A model generated the notes under the pieces. That model was not told where the DNA came from. It ran no database searches and was given only the letters and a program-made list of their open reading frames with translations. A DNA stretch of 64,000 nt from Prosopocoilus inquinatus (Eukaryota > Arthropoda > Insecta > Coleoptera > Lucanidae), in the NCBI GenBank assembly GCA_036172665.1, contig CM069869.1, positions 1,860,001-1,924,000 on the forward strand. Reading direction: 5' to 3'. Shown here piece by piece: positions 23,646 to 34,745 of this stretch. Position numbers and translations under genes: made by a program. Numbering within the stretch: position 1 is the first letter of the stretch; each line of letters opens with the position of its first letter.

Positions 23646-24345
23646 GTTCGAAGACCGACACTTTCTCGACGTTCTACGATTCCGGCTTACGATGAGATAT
23701 CTGTAGCTGTGGAATCATGGGAATCGGCTGATGGACGAGGGGAATTCAGAATTTATATGGATCAGCAATGTGACTCAGAATTTGTACGGCTCTGCAATGT
23801 GCTGGTGGCAACTTACGATTCATCGGAATCAATGCAACTCAGAATTTTTACGGATATGCGATGAAATTCAGAATTTATATGGATCTGCAATGTGATTCAG
23901 AATTTGTATGGCTCTGCAATGTGCTGGTGGCAACTTACGATTCATCGGAATCAATGCAACTCAGAATTTCTACGGATACGCGATGAAACTCAGAATTTAT
24001 ATGGATCTACAATGTTACTCAGAATTTGTATGGCTCTGCAATGTGCTGGTGGCAACTTACGATTCATCGGAATCAATGCAACTCAGAATTTCTACGGATA
24101 TGCGATGAAACTCAGAATTTATATGGATCTGCAATGTGACTCAGAATTTGTATGTATGTGCGATGTGCTGGTGGCAACTTACAATTCATTTGGATCTGCA
24201 ATATAGCTCAGAATTTGTATGGACCTACGATGTCCGCAGCAGACGAGAGCCTGGTTTACATACGACGTACGTTCGAAGAACGACGCTTTTTCGATGTTCT
24301 ATGATTCCGGAGTACGATGAGACAGCCGTATCAGTGGTGTCAACC
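23646..24345 (+). repeat. 122-bp minisatellite framed by 75-80-bp direct repeats
   Basis: CAGAATTTATATGGAT recurs at 23747, 23869, 23991 and 24113, an exact 122-bp period over about four units, with a decayed partial unit to 24231. Each unit itself contains several CAGAATTT...GGAT sub-repeats of about 30-40 bp. The array is framed by diverged direct repeats at 23646-23720 and 24270-24345 that start TACGTTCGAAGA. Because 122 is not a multiple of three, the open frames shift from unit to unit, which argues against a repeat protein. Confidence 0.85.
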
Positions 24346-27300
24346 AACATCTTCATTCCCCGATGTGGCTGATATTACGACAATCTTCGGGGAAGATAAA
24401 ACAGGTGAAGTACTTTGATACTGTTTTATAGGCTTGGGGCGCTTAATGCCTGAATTATTTAGTAAATTTATGCTTTAATTATTGTAGAGCTTTTCACGTA
24501 TCCACAATTGGATATTTTGATATTTAAGTTTGCTGACAATTATTTATTTACAATAAGTACTTAAAGTCTAACTTCAAAGAACTAGTTGAATAACTTTCTG
24601 ACATGGTTGGTTATTGAATGCCAATTTAAAGATGCATATACACTGCGTGACATTAAAGGTGCACGCATATTGACATATTGGATCAAATATATAGATTGTT
24701 ATTAAAGATTATTGCATAAGCTAAGTCATGCCTTTAATCCTCTCCTTGACTCGAGTTAAAATTAGGTGGCGCTCATTTATTGTCACGTTTAATTAACACC
24801 CACACCCGTCACGACTGAAGCTGCTGGCTCTGCAAGTTAATTTCGTCAGTATAAATCTTGCCTCTGCTCATATAAGTAGTACTCTTCAGGATTAGCCGTA
24901 CGTTTCTCTCTGCCTAATTTACAACTTCCTTTTAAATAATTAAAAAACGCTATCCCTTTATAATGCAAAATTAATTTTGTCGCGTGTATTACCCTTGTGA
25001 GAAATGTACAGTCCTGAAGGGCGGTTAGTTAAGATCGTAAAGTGTACGACTAAAAGAGATTTCTTCGATGACCAAAATAGGATTTTTGCATCATGTTAGG
25101 GAAATTTTATATGCTTGCGATACCTTATGTAAACTCAATTGCATTATATACTTTAGCTGATAGCATTTGCTTTTTTATTTAAATTAAGACATGTTGAGGA
25201 AATACATTTACGTACACAGTTCCAAGCTTGGAGGAATTTCCACAGCCTCTGTTCAATTGTCTCTTATTTATTAATATGACCGCGAAACACGTACTATTTC
25301 CTTTTTTTTTAAGTTATCACTTTGGTGTCTTCTTACAAAAGTATAGGGGGGTGGCGTAATTGTAATTATTTAATTTTTCAACCTGTACAAAATTGGCAAC
25401 TTCGCCTGCGTTGGGATTCTTTCTTTCTTCTTTTTATTATTCAGAAAATCAAAACTTAAACGTTAACTCATACGTTCGAGAATTGATAATAAGTACAACA
25501 TACGACTACACAGAAGTGATTTGTGTGAACGCTTTGCGTCGCCTGCAGAATCCCACGAGTACAAAATGTTCGCTAAGATAACATGCACTTAATAGCGACG
25601 TTAATAAAACACACGTTTGCTAAAGAAATAATGACCTACATGCACTCTGAACATGTATTCAGCTGTATAATATATGAGCCATTATCGGGTAGTTTTCCAA
25701 GTTGGAGCGGTCATTTATTATCCCCGGAGTATAGTAAACGTATAAATTAATAACGACAGAGCGCTCAAATGTACATAAATTGCAACCAAACAAACACCGC
25801 CATATTTCCGAGAAAGTCGCTTCAATAATAACAGTTCTTTTTCGCAACGAAGGAAGGAAGTGTATTTAGCTTTCTGTGTTGAATTCCATTAAGACTTACG
25901 GTCTTTAAAAAGACGTGCTGAACAGAAATTCGAGCAGATCAACCATTTATTAGAAATTTCAAAATAAACAAGACATCCATCAAATATTCGAAGGACCAAA
26001 ACTTGTTGCAAAGTTCGATGTAAAGAAGAAGTAAAATGCGTAATTAATATATTTTATCGTGGTCGTATTACTTGGGTGAACGTTAGAAACGCAAAATCGG
26101 TAAAACGAGGGTATCCAAAACAAATCCACTCGAAAAGTACTCCGAAACCAACCAGAAATAGCTCGCCACGAGCTCGGTCTTGTAATATAAACCGCACTCG
26201 AAATTTGACCCTCTTGAGAAAATATGGAGCGCTCGCGAATATCGAACTTTCTCATTCGAACAAAACTTAGGGAACGATGCGACGACGCGAAAAAGTGAAT
26301 GAATGAATAATAGAGGATAAGTGCAAAATGACGCATAGTGATTGGTGGCTTCCCCTCCCTCCCGCACCCCGCAAAAATATACCACGGAGGAAATATCAAA
26401 TATGAATCAAATTCATACGATTTTAAAATCCTTAAATTCAAATTTCGTAACAAAGGTGTTTCTAAGTTGCTTAGAATTCTCGGAAAACGCCTTTTCCATG
26501 GGCAGTTATTAGTAATTGAACGTGCATTGGGAATTGACGTTCCTTTTTGTGTGTGGGGAGTTTAAGGGCCTTTTTGGATGGTGTAGGATTAGCTTTTGCC
26601 GCTCCTTCATTGGTATCAAGCGGCTTTGGGCTATTTTACGTAAAATCGCGACGTCTCTACGGATTTGAAACCGCCGGCTCAATTCTCACACGCGTCGCGT
26701 CATTTTGCTGCCTCTAAAAGTTGCCATGGTTGTAAATGAAGCAATTCTCACTCTATAGCCGAAAAAAAAAGGAGACAGATTTTTGTTGCAACCAATTGTT
26801 ACCACCAGTTTGATTCCAGTTTGATATGGCGACAAGGGAGTGCTCAGCGCTGTTTGGAGCCAAGTACACTAAACTGCGGCGCCGGGGGGTGGAGAGGGGA
26901 CAATTTTCTCACACGGCGGCGACGTAAAGCGATGATATCACTCCGCAAAGGTAGTGTCGAGTAAAGGAGGAAATTCAAAAAAATGGCAGCTATCGGGCTC
27001 GTTTCGCTGAAGCGAATCGCAGGTCGAACGAAGGTCAAAGGTCGATGTTACAAAGGATTCGTCACTGCCAATCCACGTTTGTAACGGCCCCCTTGCCTGG
27101 GACCAACACTATAATAATGAGGAACAAGAAGGGAACAACTAACAAAAGAATGACCACGAGGCCGGAAAAAAAAACTCACCCTACGTTAATCGTAGGCACG
27201 GATGAGATACCAAAAATCGCTGCCAAATCCACAGTATGCAAACCTCGTTTGACTCTTGGGGGAATATAACAACAAAATGCGGGCCGAAGCTCAGACAATT

Positions 27301-28847
27301 CATAACACAAGGTTTCAAACCAGCCGCACCCAGTCGTTAGCGATGATTGAACTCGGTCTGCCAACGCGTGTCCGCCTGCGCTCTCTCCCACCAAGATTGC
27401 AACGCGATCTAATAACCGGTGCAACATGGAACAATAGGCGACATCGAAACGTCGGCGACGCAAGACCGCGGGGAAAAGAAAGGAAACCACCACCGAACCT
27501 GATTAGAGAAATCTTACTGTAACAACTCGGCGGCATTTTATGTAGTAATAATTACCCGTAAAAACATGGGAACCAAAATGATGCAACGCGACGCGCTGCC
27601 TTTGTGAGAATTAGGCCTAAGATGAAATTTTTTCAGTTTCTTTTCGTTTAAATTTTATTTCGATTTTCGAATTGTAGCTCCTAATCTTCGTGCCCGCCCT
27701 CCCCCGCCATTTCACCGAAGTGTAGAATTTAGTTCCCGTTTTTGACGGACCCTGTCCGATTCTGCCTTCTTCAAATGGTTTGTGTTGTCGTGTTGCCTTC
27801 GTTGCAAGCCGCCATTTTCACCGGAGATTAATACCGCTGTCGTCTCACGGAATTTTCCGCCGGCTGTAAGAGGACGTTTGATTTTCGTAGAGACAGACAG
27901 TCTGCTTCTTCCTCTTCGTCGATGCTATTGGGGGAAGGTAACAACGTCATCTTTAGGAAGTTGGTATCAATTTTCCTTTTTATTTTACTCTTACCCCCCC
28001 TCCCTCCTCTTGACGGATCCTGACCAAGTCTGTCCTCTTCAAGTCATTTCGGTATCTCAAATTTTCGTAAATCATTAATTTTATTATCTTTTTAGTTGTT
28101 ATCAGTTCAACTGTTTGAATAATTTTTTTTGGGATAGTAGAGCGTTCCGTATTTATTTATTTAATGTTATTGCGATATCTGTTCGACGTCTTGTAGAAGC
28201 CAGCGTTGTATCCTACGTACGCGGCAAACCCGGTTTATGTTACGATTTTATTTTGTTTAAAAAAAAGAATATTTTCCGTGTTGCTAGCTTTTCGGCGACT
28301 TGGTTCCATACCCTCCGCCTCCATAAGTCATTCTGTCGCTCTATATTTTTTCTTCTTGTTACCTCTTAGGGTACCAACGTGCCCTAAACTGCTACCGGAG
28401 TATGGGTTGTAGCGTAGGATACTAGACACTACATTTAAATCTTAACATTAATTTAATAAAACATGCGTTTAAAAACGTTAAACAGCAATGAACAAAAAAA
28501 AAATAAAAACTAAAATTTAAGTTGAATCAATAAAAAAAAATTGAGAGTAATTACATTTTCCCACAGCTTAGAAGGAACACTGTTAGCACTCACCCACTTG
28601 GCACCTTGCCACGAACCCTATTACTTTTCTTTACCTTTTGGTGATTGTTAAATGCGCAGTATTTCCCACTTTCTACTTTTAATTAAGTGGCGCTAATTTG
28701 GAATGGTAACATTCTTATGTTAAGAAAGAGAGCGAACCCGGTCGAGGAGACTTTCTTTTTATTTTCTTACACATGTTTTGATTCCTCGTACATAACGAGG
28801 CATTCTGAATTGGACCGAGAGCATCTCATGACTAACATTCACTCCAG
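24346..28847. other. No convincing gene
   Basis: Open frames on both strands overlap each other and lack motifs. A GC-rich patch at 26875-26935 and similar inverted segments near 26680-26712 and 27577-27613 (both with AATTCTCACA and CGCGTCGCG) may mark a decayed element of about 0.93 kb. A local direct duplication with a TTGACGGA(C/T)CCTG core occurs at 27742 and 28010. Confidence 0.35.
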
Positions 28848-29019
28848 GCGGTGAATTTCCAAGTACAACGGTACATCGATCACCCCCAAGTGGTGTGTCC
28901 TAAAGACCCTCTGTTATATCCAACTGATTCCTGTGCAGAGAGTTTTCTTCCCATGACCATGTCTACTGAGTCCGGATATTCGTCGATGCACCTCAGCTTT
29001 AAAAGATCGAGCAATACAG
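28848..29019 (+). CDS. Candidate internal exon of a host gene
   Basis: This is a 172-nt open block between a consensus acceptor (CTAAC branch-like motif at 28832, ending CTCCAG at 28847) and a consensus donor (ACAG/GTAGGT). Read from 28848 it encodes 57 codons plus one base, including HPQVVCPKDPLLYPTDS and MTMSTESGYSSMHLSFKRSS. Codon use and amino-acid make-up are unlike the surrounding AT-rich non-coding DNA, and no transposon family fits. Tyrosines in YSSM and LLYP contexts could suggest a signalling protein's flexible region, but that is speculation. The partner exons are not recognised and probably lie beyond large introns. Confidence 0.4.
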
Positions 29020-30708
29020 GTAGGTCCTGACTGACGTCGTTATGCCTTTTCTCCGAAAGATTATCTGCAAGCCGGTCGTCCCATGTGTTCCGGGGTAGCG
29101 ACATAAAGAGGTATAAGTTCAAGATTTTGAAAATTGTCTTCGATAACAGAGGTTCGTTCGACTTAAGTCAAGTAAAATTTTTATAATACGCCCTTCTTTT
29201 TAGCTATAGTTTTTTTTTTTATTACATACTCATTTAATATACGCACGTTAAGTGATTGATTATGTTGTATAATGTGATATTAGAAGCGCCCGTCCTTGCA
29301 GTTTTAACCCCAGACACTCGGTGTACTTAAGGAAGCTCCTCCAATATAATACTATAAGATGTTCTATCCTATACACATACACATATACAACTCAGAGATA
29401 GTAATCAGTAATCAGTAGGCCCACTTGTTGGCTTCTAATTCGTCGGTAATAGCGTATTACTAGTAGCGAATTCGCTGATTAGCCGGATCAGCATAAGTTC
29501 CTGCGAGATTACGCTTGCAAAGTAGGGTTCCGCCGCTATCAGGCTCCGAGAGAAAGAAATTACAGATTTAATCTTAAAGCGAACGATACTTCTATGGTAA
29601 TTTGATTATCGTTAATACAGTGCAGATTTTACTCTGTCCGCAAAAGGGAGCATGATGTTATGATCATCAAAAGACATAATCAGTTTTAATATGTATTCGT
29701 TAATACACCCGAGTCAGCCGTTCTATATTACGTAAATTAAATAAGATTTACTGGATTTACTTAACACATTAACTAGTGTTCTGTACTTATCCTGCAGTAA
29801 AACTAGAGCTACATTTACGCTAAAATCTAATGGATAAGAATGAATGAATTAATGCAAGAAAAAAAAATTAACGCGCTAAGTTTTAGACCTTAGCGGCCAC
29901 ATTTACGCGCTGGTGTTCTTCATGATGCCTTTACAAAATTACTGCCTTAACTTATGGTTACATTTACGCTTAATGTCAAATAAATTACAGGTCATGTGGC
30001 TCCAGCAAAACAGTGTCACGGAAATTTTAAAACGTTGAGAATTTCTTCTCTTGTAATGTAACAAGCATTAAAAAAAAAAACAAACACACACAAATTCCTT
30101 CCTGCAATTCGCGCGAAAAAGAAAAACTTGGAAATCCCCCGCGTGTTTTATATTTCCAGTCGGGGCGATACCTTTTCGATACGCGCAAAGCTGAACTTGT
30201 TTTCAACCGAATCACCGCGGCTTTAAAGTTGTAAATTATGGGAACAGGGCGGCTACTATCTCGTTTATACATATGCACGTCGTGCATTGCGAATAAATAG
30301 GATAGTTTTTGTTTGTTTATGTAAAAACGACTAGAAATCGATGAAGATGTTAGATCGGTTGCGAAACTGGCCTATAAAACGTACCTCGTTAATAAATAAA
30401 TCTGATTGACTGATTGAAAAAAAAAGATAAATAAAATAAGAGAAAATAAACAATCTTTCAACGAGGAACACGACGCATAATTAGATCAAGAGGCCACTCG
30501 AAGAATCCGGAAGATTCATTTATTGTATGCCCCCGCACCAGTTAAGCATTGGATGTTGTATTTGCTATGCAAAAATTATCTTTAATTGAGTGAAGAAATT
30601 AGGGGTAACATCGCGGCTTCCACCCGCTCGACGAACGCGCGTCCCGTCGTGTGCAAAATTATAAGAAATTCTCAGTCTTGCTACTTGACTCTGACCTTGT
30701 ATTTAATA
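29020..30708. other. No gene recognised
   Basis: AT-rich spacer, possibly intronic if the exon at 28848 is real. A short doubled AGTAATCAGTAATCAGT lies at about 29400. Confidence 0.4.
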
Positions 30709-30710
30709 TA

Positions 30711-32074
30711 CAGGGTGTTCTTTTACTGTGTGCAAATAAAAAAATAAAAAAAAACCTCAGTATAAGTACGTGAAATGCTACCTTCTGGGCGTATTTTCGG
30801 GTGGCTAGCGAATCATTGCCAAAAAAATTCGGAGGTTCCACTTGTTTGAAACTGCTGAAATGTGCGAGAGAGAAACTTTCAGCAAGGTCATTGACGCCTT
30901 CCTTTGTAGTCAGTGGGTGTGTCCGCACACAACGCCGATCATAAAAAGAGTCCAGTATTTAAACTCATTCTCCAGCGTTTCGTAATATCATCATATCAAA
31001 TCACTGATTTCGTTTATTACAATGCCCGGGCCCTACGTGCGTTTCCCCGGACTTCCCCGTGCAAGAGTAACATACCTCTTTTTTCATTATTTGTAAATGC
31101 CATTACGATCTTAATATGCGTTTTTACGAATCAAAAATCTATCTTCGTTTGTCAAATATTTCGTAACTGCAGAACGCTAATGTAATACTGCCCCACCATA
31201 AACGCGTTACAGTTGCCACAGTTGTAAAAACACAAAAAAATGCCGTAATAAAAAGCATCAAAAGAAATGCGAAACTGCGAGTTTATCGAATGCATACGAG
31301 AATACTTTAAGATTCTAATCAATTTGCAAATTTTGGAATTTGCAATGCAAGCGCGTTGAAAATGCATTACTTAGCCGAATTTCATAACTGAATTACTAGA
31401 AATTGTAAATTTAATGTCAGTCATATTGGTAGTGAGCACATATCAGTTTTGACAGCTATTTTATTCTGCCTAGTGTGATTACGTAATGCGGCCGATTTTA
31501 AACTGTAGGTACAAACAGTAGATAAATTACGTTATTTTAAAGTTTCTTTATTAAACTAAAGAAATCTTAATCTATTTAATTAGAAATGGAAAGACAATTT
31601 ATTACTTGTGAGGGTAAATATCCGGAAATAAAACGATGAATGACGGTGATGCCATTATTTAACTCATCCACATATTTTGTGCGGTAATTATGATCGTTGG
31701 CTTATAATTTGAAAATACCGAAAATTGTAATTACTTGGAGCGAAGTGGCACTTGTTTTAATTAATCCAGGCGCTTTGTGAGCGTGTTTAAAATGTTTCGA
31801 CTGTTACGATCTATTAATAGGCCTCATACGAATCAAACAGACGTTCGTTTACGACATCGTAAAACACTGGCCTAAATTCGGGTGACACAGGCAAGGCGGC
31901 GTACCATCCAGCCGTTAGCTATGCCAGCATTTCTCAAACGGTTTGGTGAAAATCTCCCAACGCATTCTTCTCGAAAACTATTAACTTTGTGTTAAGAGCA
32001 TATAAGTTTAATCGTTGCCATTTAGCTAATGTATTACAGGTTTAAATATTTGCATACAGTAAAAGAACACCTTG
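30711..32074 (+). mobile_element. Mariner-type MITE, copy A (with extra internal sequence)
   Basis: The ends are CAGGGTGTTCTTTTACTG at the left and its near complement at the right, both followed inward by TGTGCAAATA or TATGCAAATA, with TA on each side (30709-30710 and 32075-32076). The terminal 240 bp on the left and 250 bp on the right match copies B and C. It is about 420 bp longer than copy B because of unrelated central sequence. It encodes no transposase. TA duplication and TIRs of this form point to the Tc1-mariner superfamily. Confidence 0.75.
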
Positions 32075-32254
32075 TATTATTTAATCACAGCATAATTTTT
32101 GGGAAAACGTTGCATCTCTGCATATCTCTGCGCGTTAAATACCCGAGCCTTTAACAAAGAAAAAGCGAAACATTAAATAAGATGGAAATTTATGTCCCAA
32201 ACAAAAGGCGACTAGTAGAGTATAATGATAAGAGAAACAAGGTAGCGGCGCGGG

Positions 32255-32690
32255 TTTCACGATTTAAATATGGCAACGTTCGGGGATTAAATGGGAAAAA
32301 AGTAAACTTACCATTGAATTCGAAGAGACTCAAGAAAATATACTAGTAATTACAGAAGCAAAAAAGAAATGAAAAAAGCTCATAGAACACGGGAAAGGAT
32401 ACATGATGTAAAGACGAAAGGTTTAAAAATACAGCAAAGCATAAAATGTTTATGTGAAAGAATAACAAAGCTGAATCACAAATGGAAGGCAAGAATAAGA
32501 CAGGCACACTAATATTGCATAGATCTAACGAAGACGACAGAGTTGAAACCGAAGATAAATTCTGAGAAGACGCAACAGAAACAGTAAGAGTCTTGGTACT
32601 AGGCGACTTAAATGGCAGGGACGGTGTTATGGCTTGGAAAACGCTTTCAGAAAATACTCTGTATATCGAGTTTGCATCGCACATGGCTCC
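32255..32690 (+). pseudogene. Decayed LINE endonuclease region
   Basis: With frameshifts and stops, this reads NVRGLNGKK at about 32270-32300, then a LVITEAKKK-like stretch, and LVLGDLNGRDG at about 32592-32625. These are the N-terminal and GDxN landmarks of a LINE endonuclease. The same LINE continues after an unrelated repeat with its reverse transcriptase at 33330-33672 and 34609-34745. Confidence 0.6.
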
Positions 32691-32699
32691 ATAGTTGTA

Positions 32700-33290
32700 A
32701 TGATTAAATCAACCGACTTGAATCGGTGAGAGCCCGTCTGTTTCGCGTCAGCTTTTATTGCAATAAAAATAACATTTTTTTTTGTCATCGTCTCCGCCGA
32801 AAAATAATTTTATAACGCAAATTGCCTCACGTCTTATGAATCTCGCTGTTTCGGCATTTCTTTTATTGCCTTAAATAAACAATATCGCCCAGGATTTCTA
32901 TTATTAGATTTAATTGCATCATCTCTTGCGATGCGTTCGCGTGAGAATAGAGTGAATGTTTGCTTTAAATCGTGTACATGGTCATAAATTTCCAACGACG
33001 TCTCATTTTCTTTGCGTTGTAGGACCATGAGAATTACAATTTTCTGTACGTTCGCTATTTCGACGGAAAGATTAAATTGCGTTCACACTTGACAATTTAT
33101 GCAATGGGGCCTTTTATTCGATCTAATCCGTGATGTCACGATGTTTTCGATTTGTGCAAAACCTTCTCCCGTACAACAGGGATTAAGGCGAGCTTTGGCT
33201 TTATTAATTTGCGACGCGGCTGGAGTATTAGAAGCAAAAAGGAGAGCGTAGTAGGAAGTAAAACATAAGTTGAATTTCATACAAAACAAA
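32700..33290. repeat. Dispersed repeat interrupting the LINE remnant
   Basis: Ordered similarity to 22690-23310 (TTGCCTTAAATAAACAATA, TATTTCGACGGAAAGATTAAATTGCG, GATGTCACGATGTTTTCGA, TTTGGCTTTATTAATTTGCGAC). It separates the endonuclease and reverse transcriptase parts of one LINE, so it either inserted there or replaced sequence. Confidence 0.6.
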
Positions 33291-33329
33291 ATTTGTTTTA
33301 CGACATTGAAAAATCTAAGAACGGAGAGT

Positions 33330-34745
33330 AATAAAGAAATAATTAGAAAAATTAAGCGATGGAGACGGAAGTGTTCTAACAGCAGAGGAAGATATAATAG
33401 ACATGTGGAGAAGATACTTTAAAAATCTGCTAAGTAGGAAGAAAAACTATTGAAAATAGAAGAAGAATATCAATTACAAGAACAAATACATATAGAAAAT
33501 GTCAAGAACGGCTCAAAAAGGGAAAGTCAGCAGGCCAAGACAATGTAACTGGAGAAATGCTGAAAAGCATGGGCGAAAAGGAAAATCAGATGCTAACAAA
33601 AATCTGCAATCAGACCTGGGAGGAAGGAAGAGTATCACAAGATTGGATGATACGTGTCATTGTACCGATATATAGGGTGTTCTTTTACTGTATGCAAATA
33701 AAAAATAATTCAGTGTAAGTACGCGAAATGCTACCTTGTGCGGGAATTTTTTGGTGGCTACCGTATCACAGCCAAAAAAATTCGGACAGACCACTTGTTT
33801 GGAACTGTTGAAATGTGCGAGAAAGGTAAGAAGGTCAACTTTGCCTTCCTTTCGGTATGAATACGTCCACCCATACCGCACTCGATGTTCACGCAGAGAT
33901 CGTAATAACAATCACTGATATCGTTTATTAATTATTTTATTTAAAATTTTAAATCACTGAGCGAAGTAATATATTTTACGATAACAACTGTCGACGAATA
34001 AATCCGAAAATTTAAGCACCAATTAGGCAAGTGTGTTAAAAATGTTCTTCCTTCACCCTTTTACGTAAATAAACTTTTGCTGCCATTTCGCTGCTAACAA
34101 TGAAAGTATTACTACTTACGGCCCTTGGAAACAAAGTAAATGTAAATTTTTTATAAGTCGTTTGAAAATAATGTGGAATGAGAAATTACAATTTGTTTGT
34201 CCCTCGCTTTTAATTTGTTCGTCAATTACGAACCGCAGCTTCTTGAATTGCACTAAATCTTAATTTAATTCTTAAACTTGTAATGACTTGCAGTGAAGTT
34301 AATTTAAATTGTAAACTCTTTAACGGATCAGGTGATCGCAGCGGCGAGAGTTACGTAGTTCCTCCTCGAGTTCCGATAAGGCACTGACCCTGACCGATTT
34401 CGGCTTCGGGTAGTAATTCAAGAGGCGGCCGCGTTCTACTTTTAACTACGCCAGCGCCAGCAGTTCTCAAACAGTTTAGTAAAAATCTGCCGCTGCATTT
34501 TTCTTGAAAAATATTACATTTATGTTAAGAATATATGAGTTCAATCGTTGCCATTCATGGTGATATATGGCAGGTTTAAATATTTGCACACAATAAAAAA
34601 ACACTCTGTACAAAAGAAGAGACAGAAAAGACTGTAATATTTATCGAGGAATAATGCTACTTAGCACAACATCCAAAGTATGAGAGCAAATTCTGGAAGA
34701 AAACTGACAGATACGGCAACTAGAACCACAGATGGAACAATTTGC
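33330..34745 (+). pseudogene. LINE reverse transcriptase fragment, split by a MITE
   Basis: Before the MITE the frames read LSDGDGSVLTAEEDIIDMW, then KGKSAGQDNVTGEMLKSMG, then QDWMIRVIVPIY. After the MITE (from 34609) they read YKRRDRKDCNIYRGIMLLST, with stops after SKV and EEN. These are the conserved N-terminal reverse transcriptase blocks (palm/fingers) of a non-LTR retrotransposon. Removing 33673-34608 and one TA restores a continuous VPIY-KRRD junction, which proves the insertion order. The rest of the reverse transcriptase is missing. Confidence 0.8.
33673..34608 (+). mobile_element. Mariner-type MITE, copy B
   Basis: Its ends are TAGGGTGTTCTTTTACTG and the complement of CAGAGTGTTTTTTTATTG, both followed by TGCAAATA. 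A TA duplication is present (33671-33672 and 34609-34610). It is 936 bp, non-coding, and inserted in the TA of a tyrosine codon of a LINE reverse transcriptase. It matches copy C over most of its length in inverted orientation. Confidence 0.85.

Noticed and set aside
23747..24231. CRISPR-like array
   Set aside because: Units are contiguous 122-bp tandem repeats without unique spacers, in eukaryotic DNA.
23598..24372. Open frames across the minisatellite as a repeat protein
   Set aside because: The 122-bp period shifts frame in each unit, so no single protein could span the array.
26083..27536. Overlapping frames of 60-157 codons on both strands
   Set aside because: They overlap in several frames, lack domains or splice structure, and reflect locally GC-richer DNA with few stops.
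28880..29122. 80-residue minus-strand frame
   Set aside because: It is antisense to the better supported candidate exon at 28848-29019 and shows no domain or splice sites of its own.
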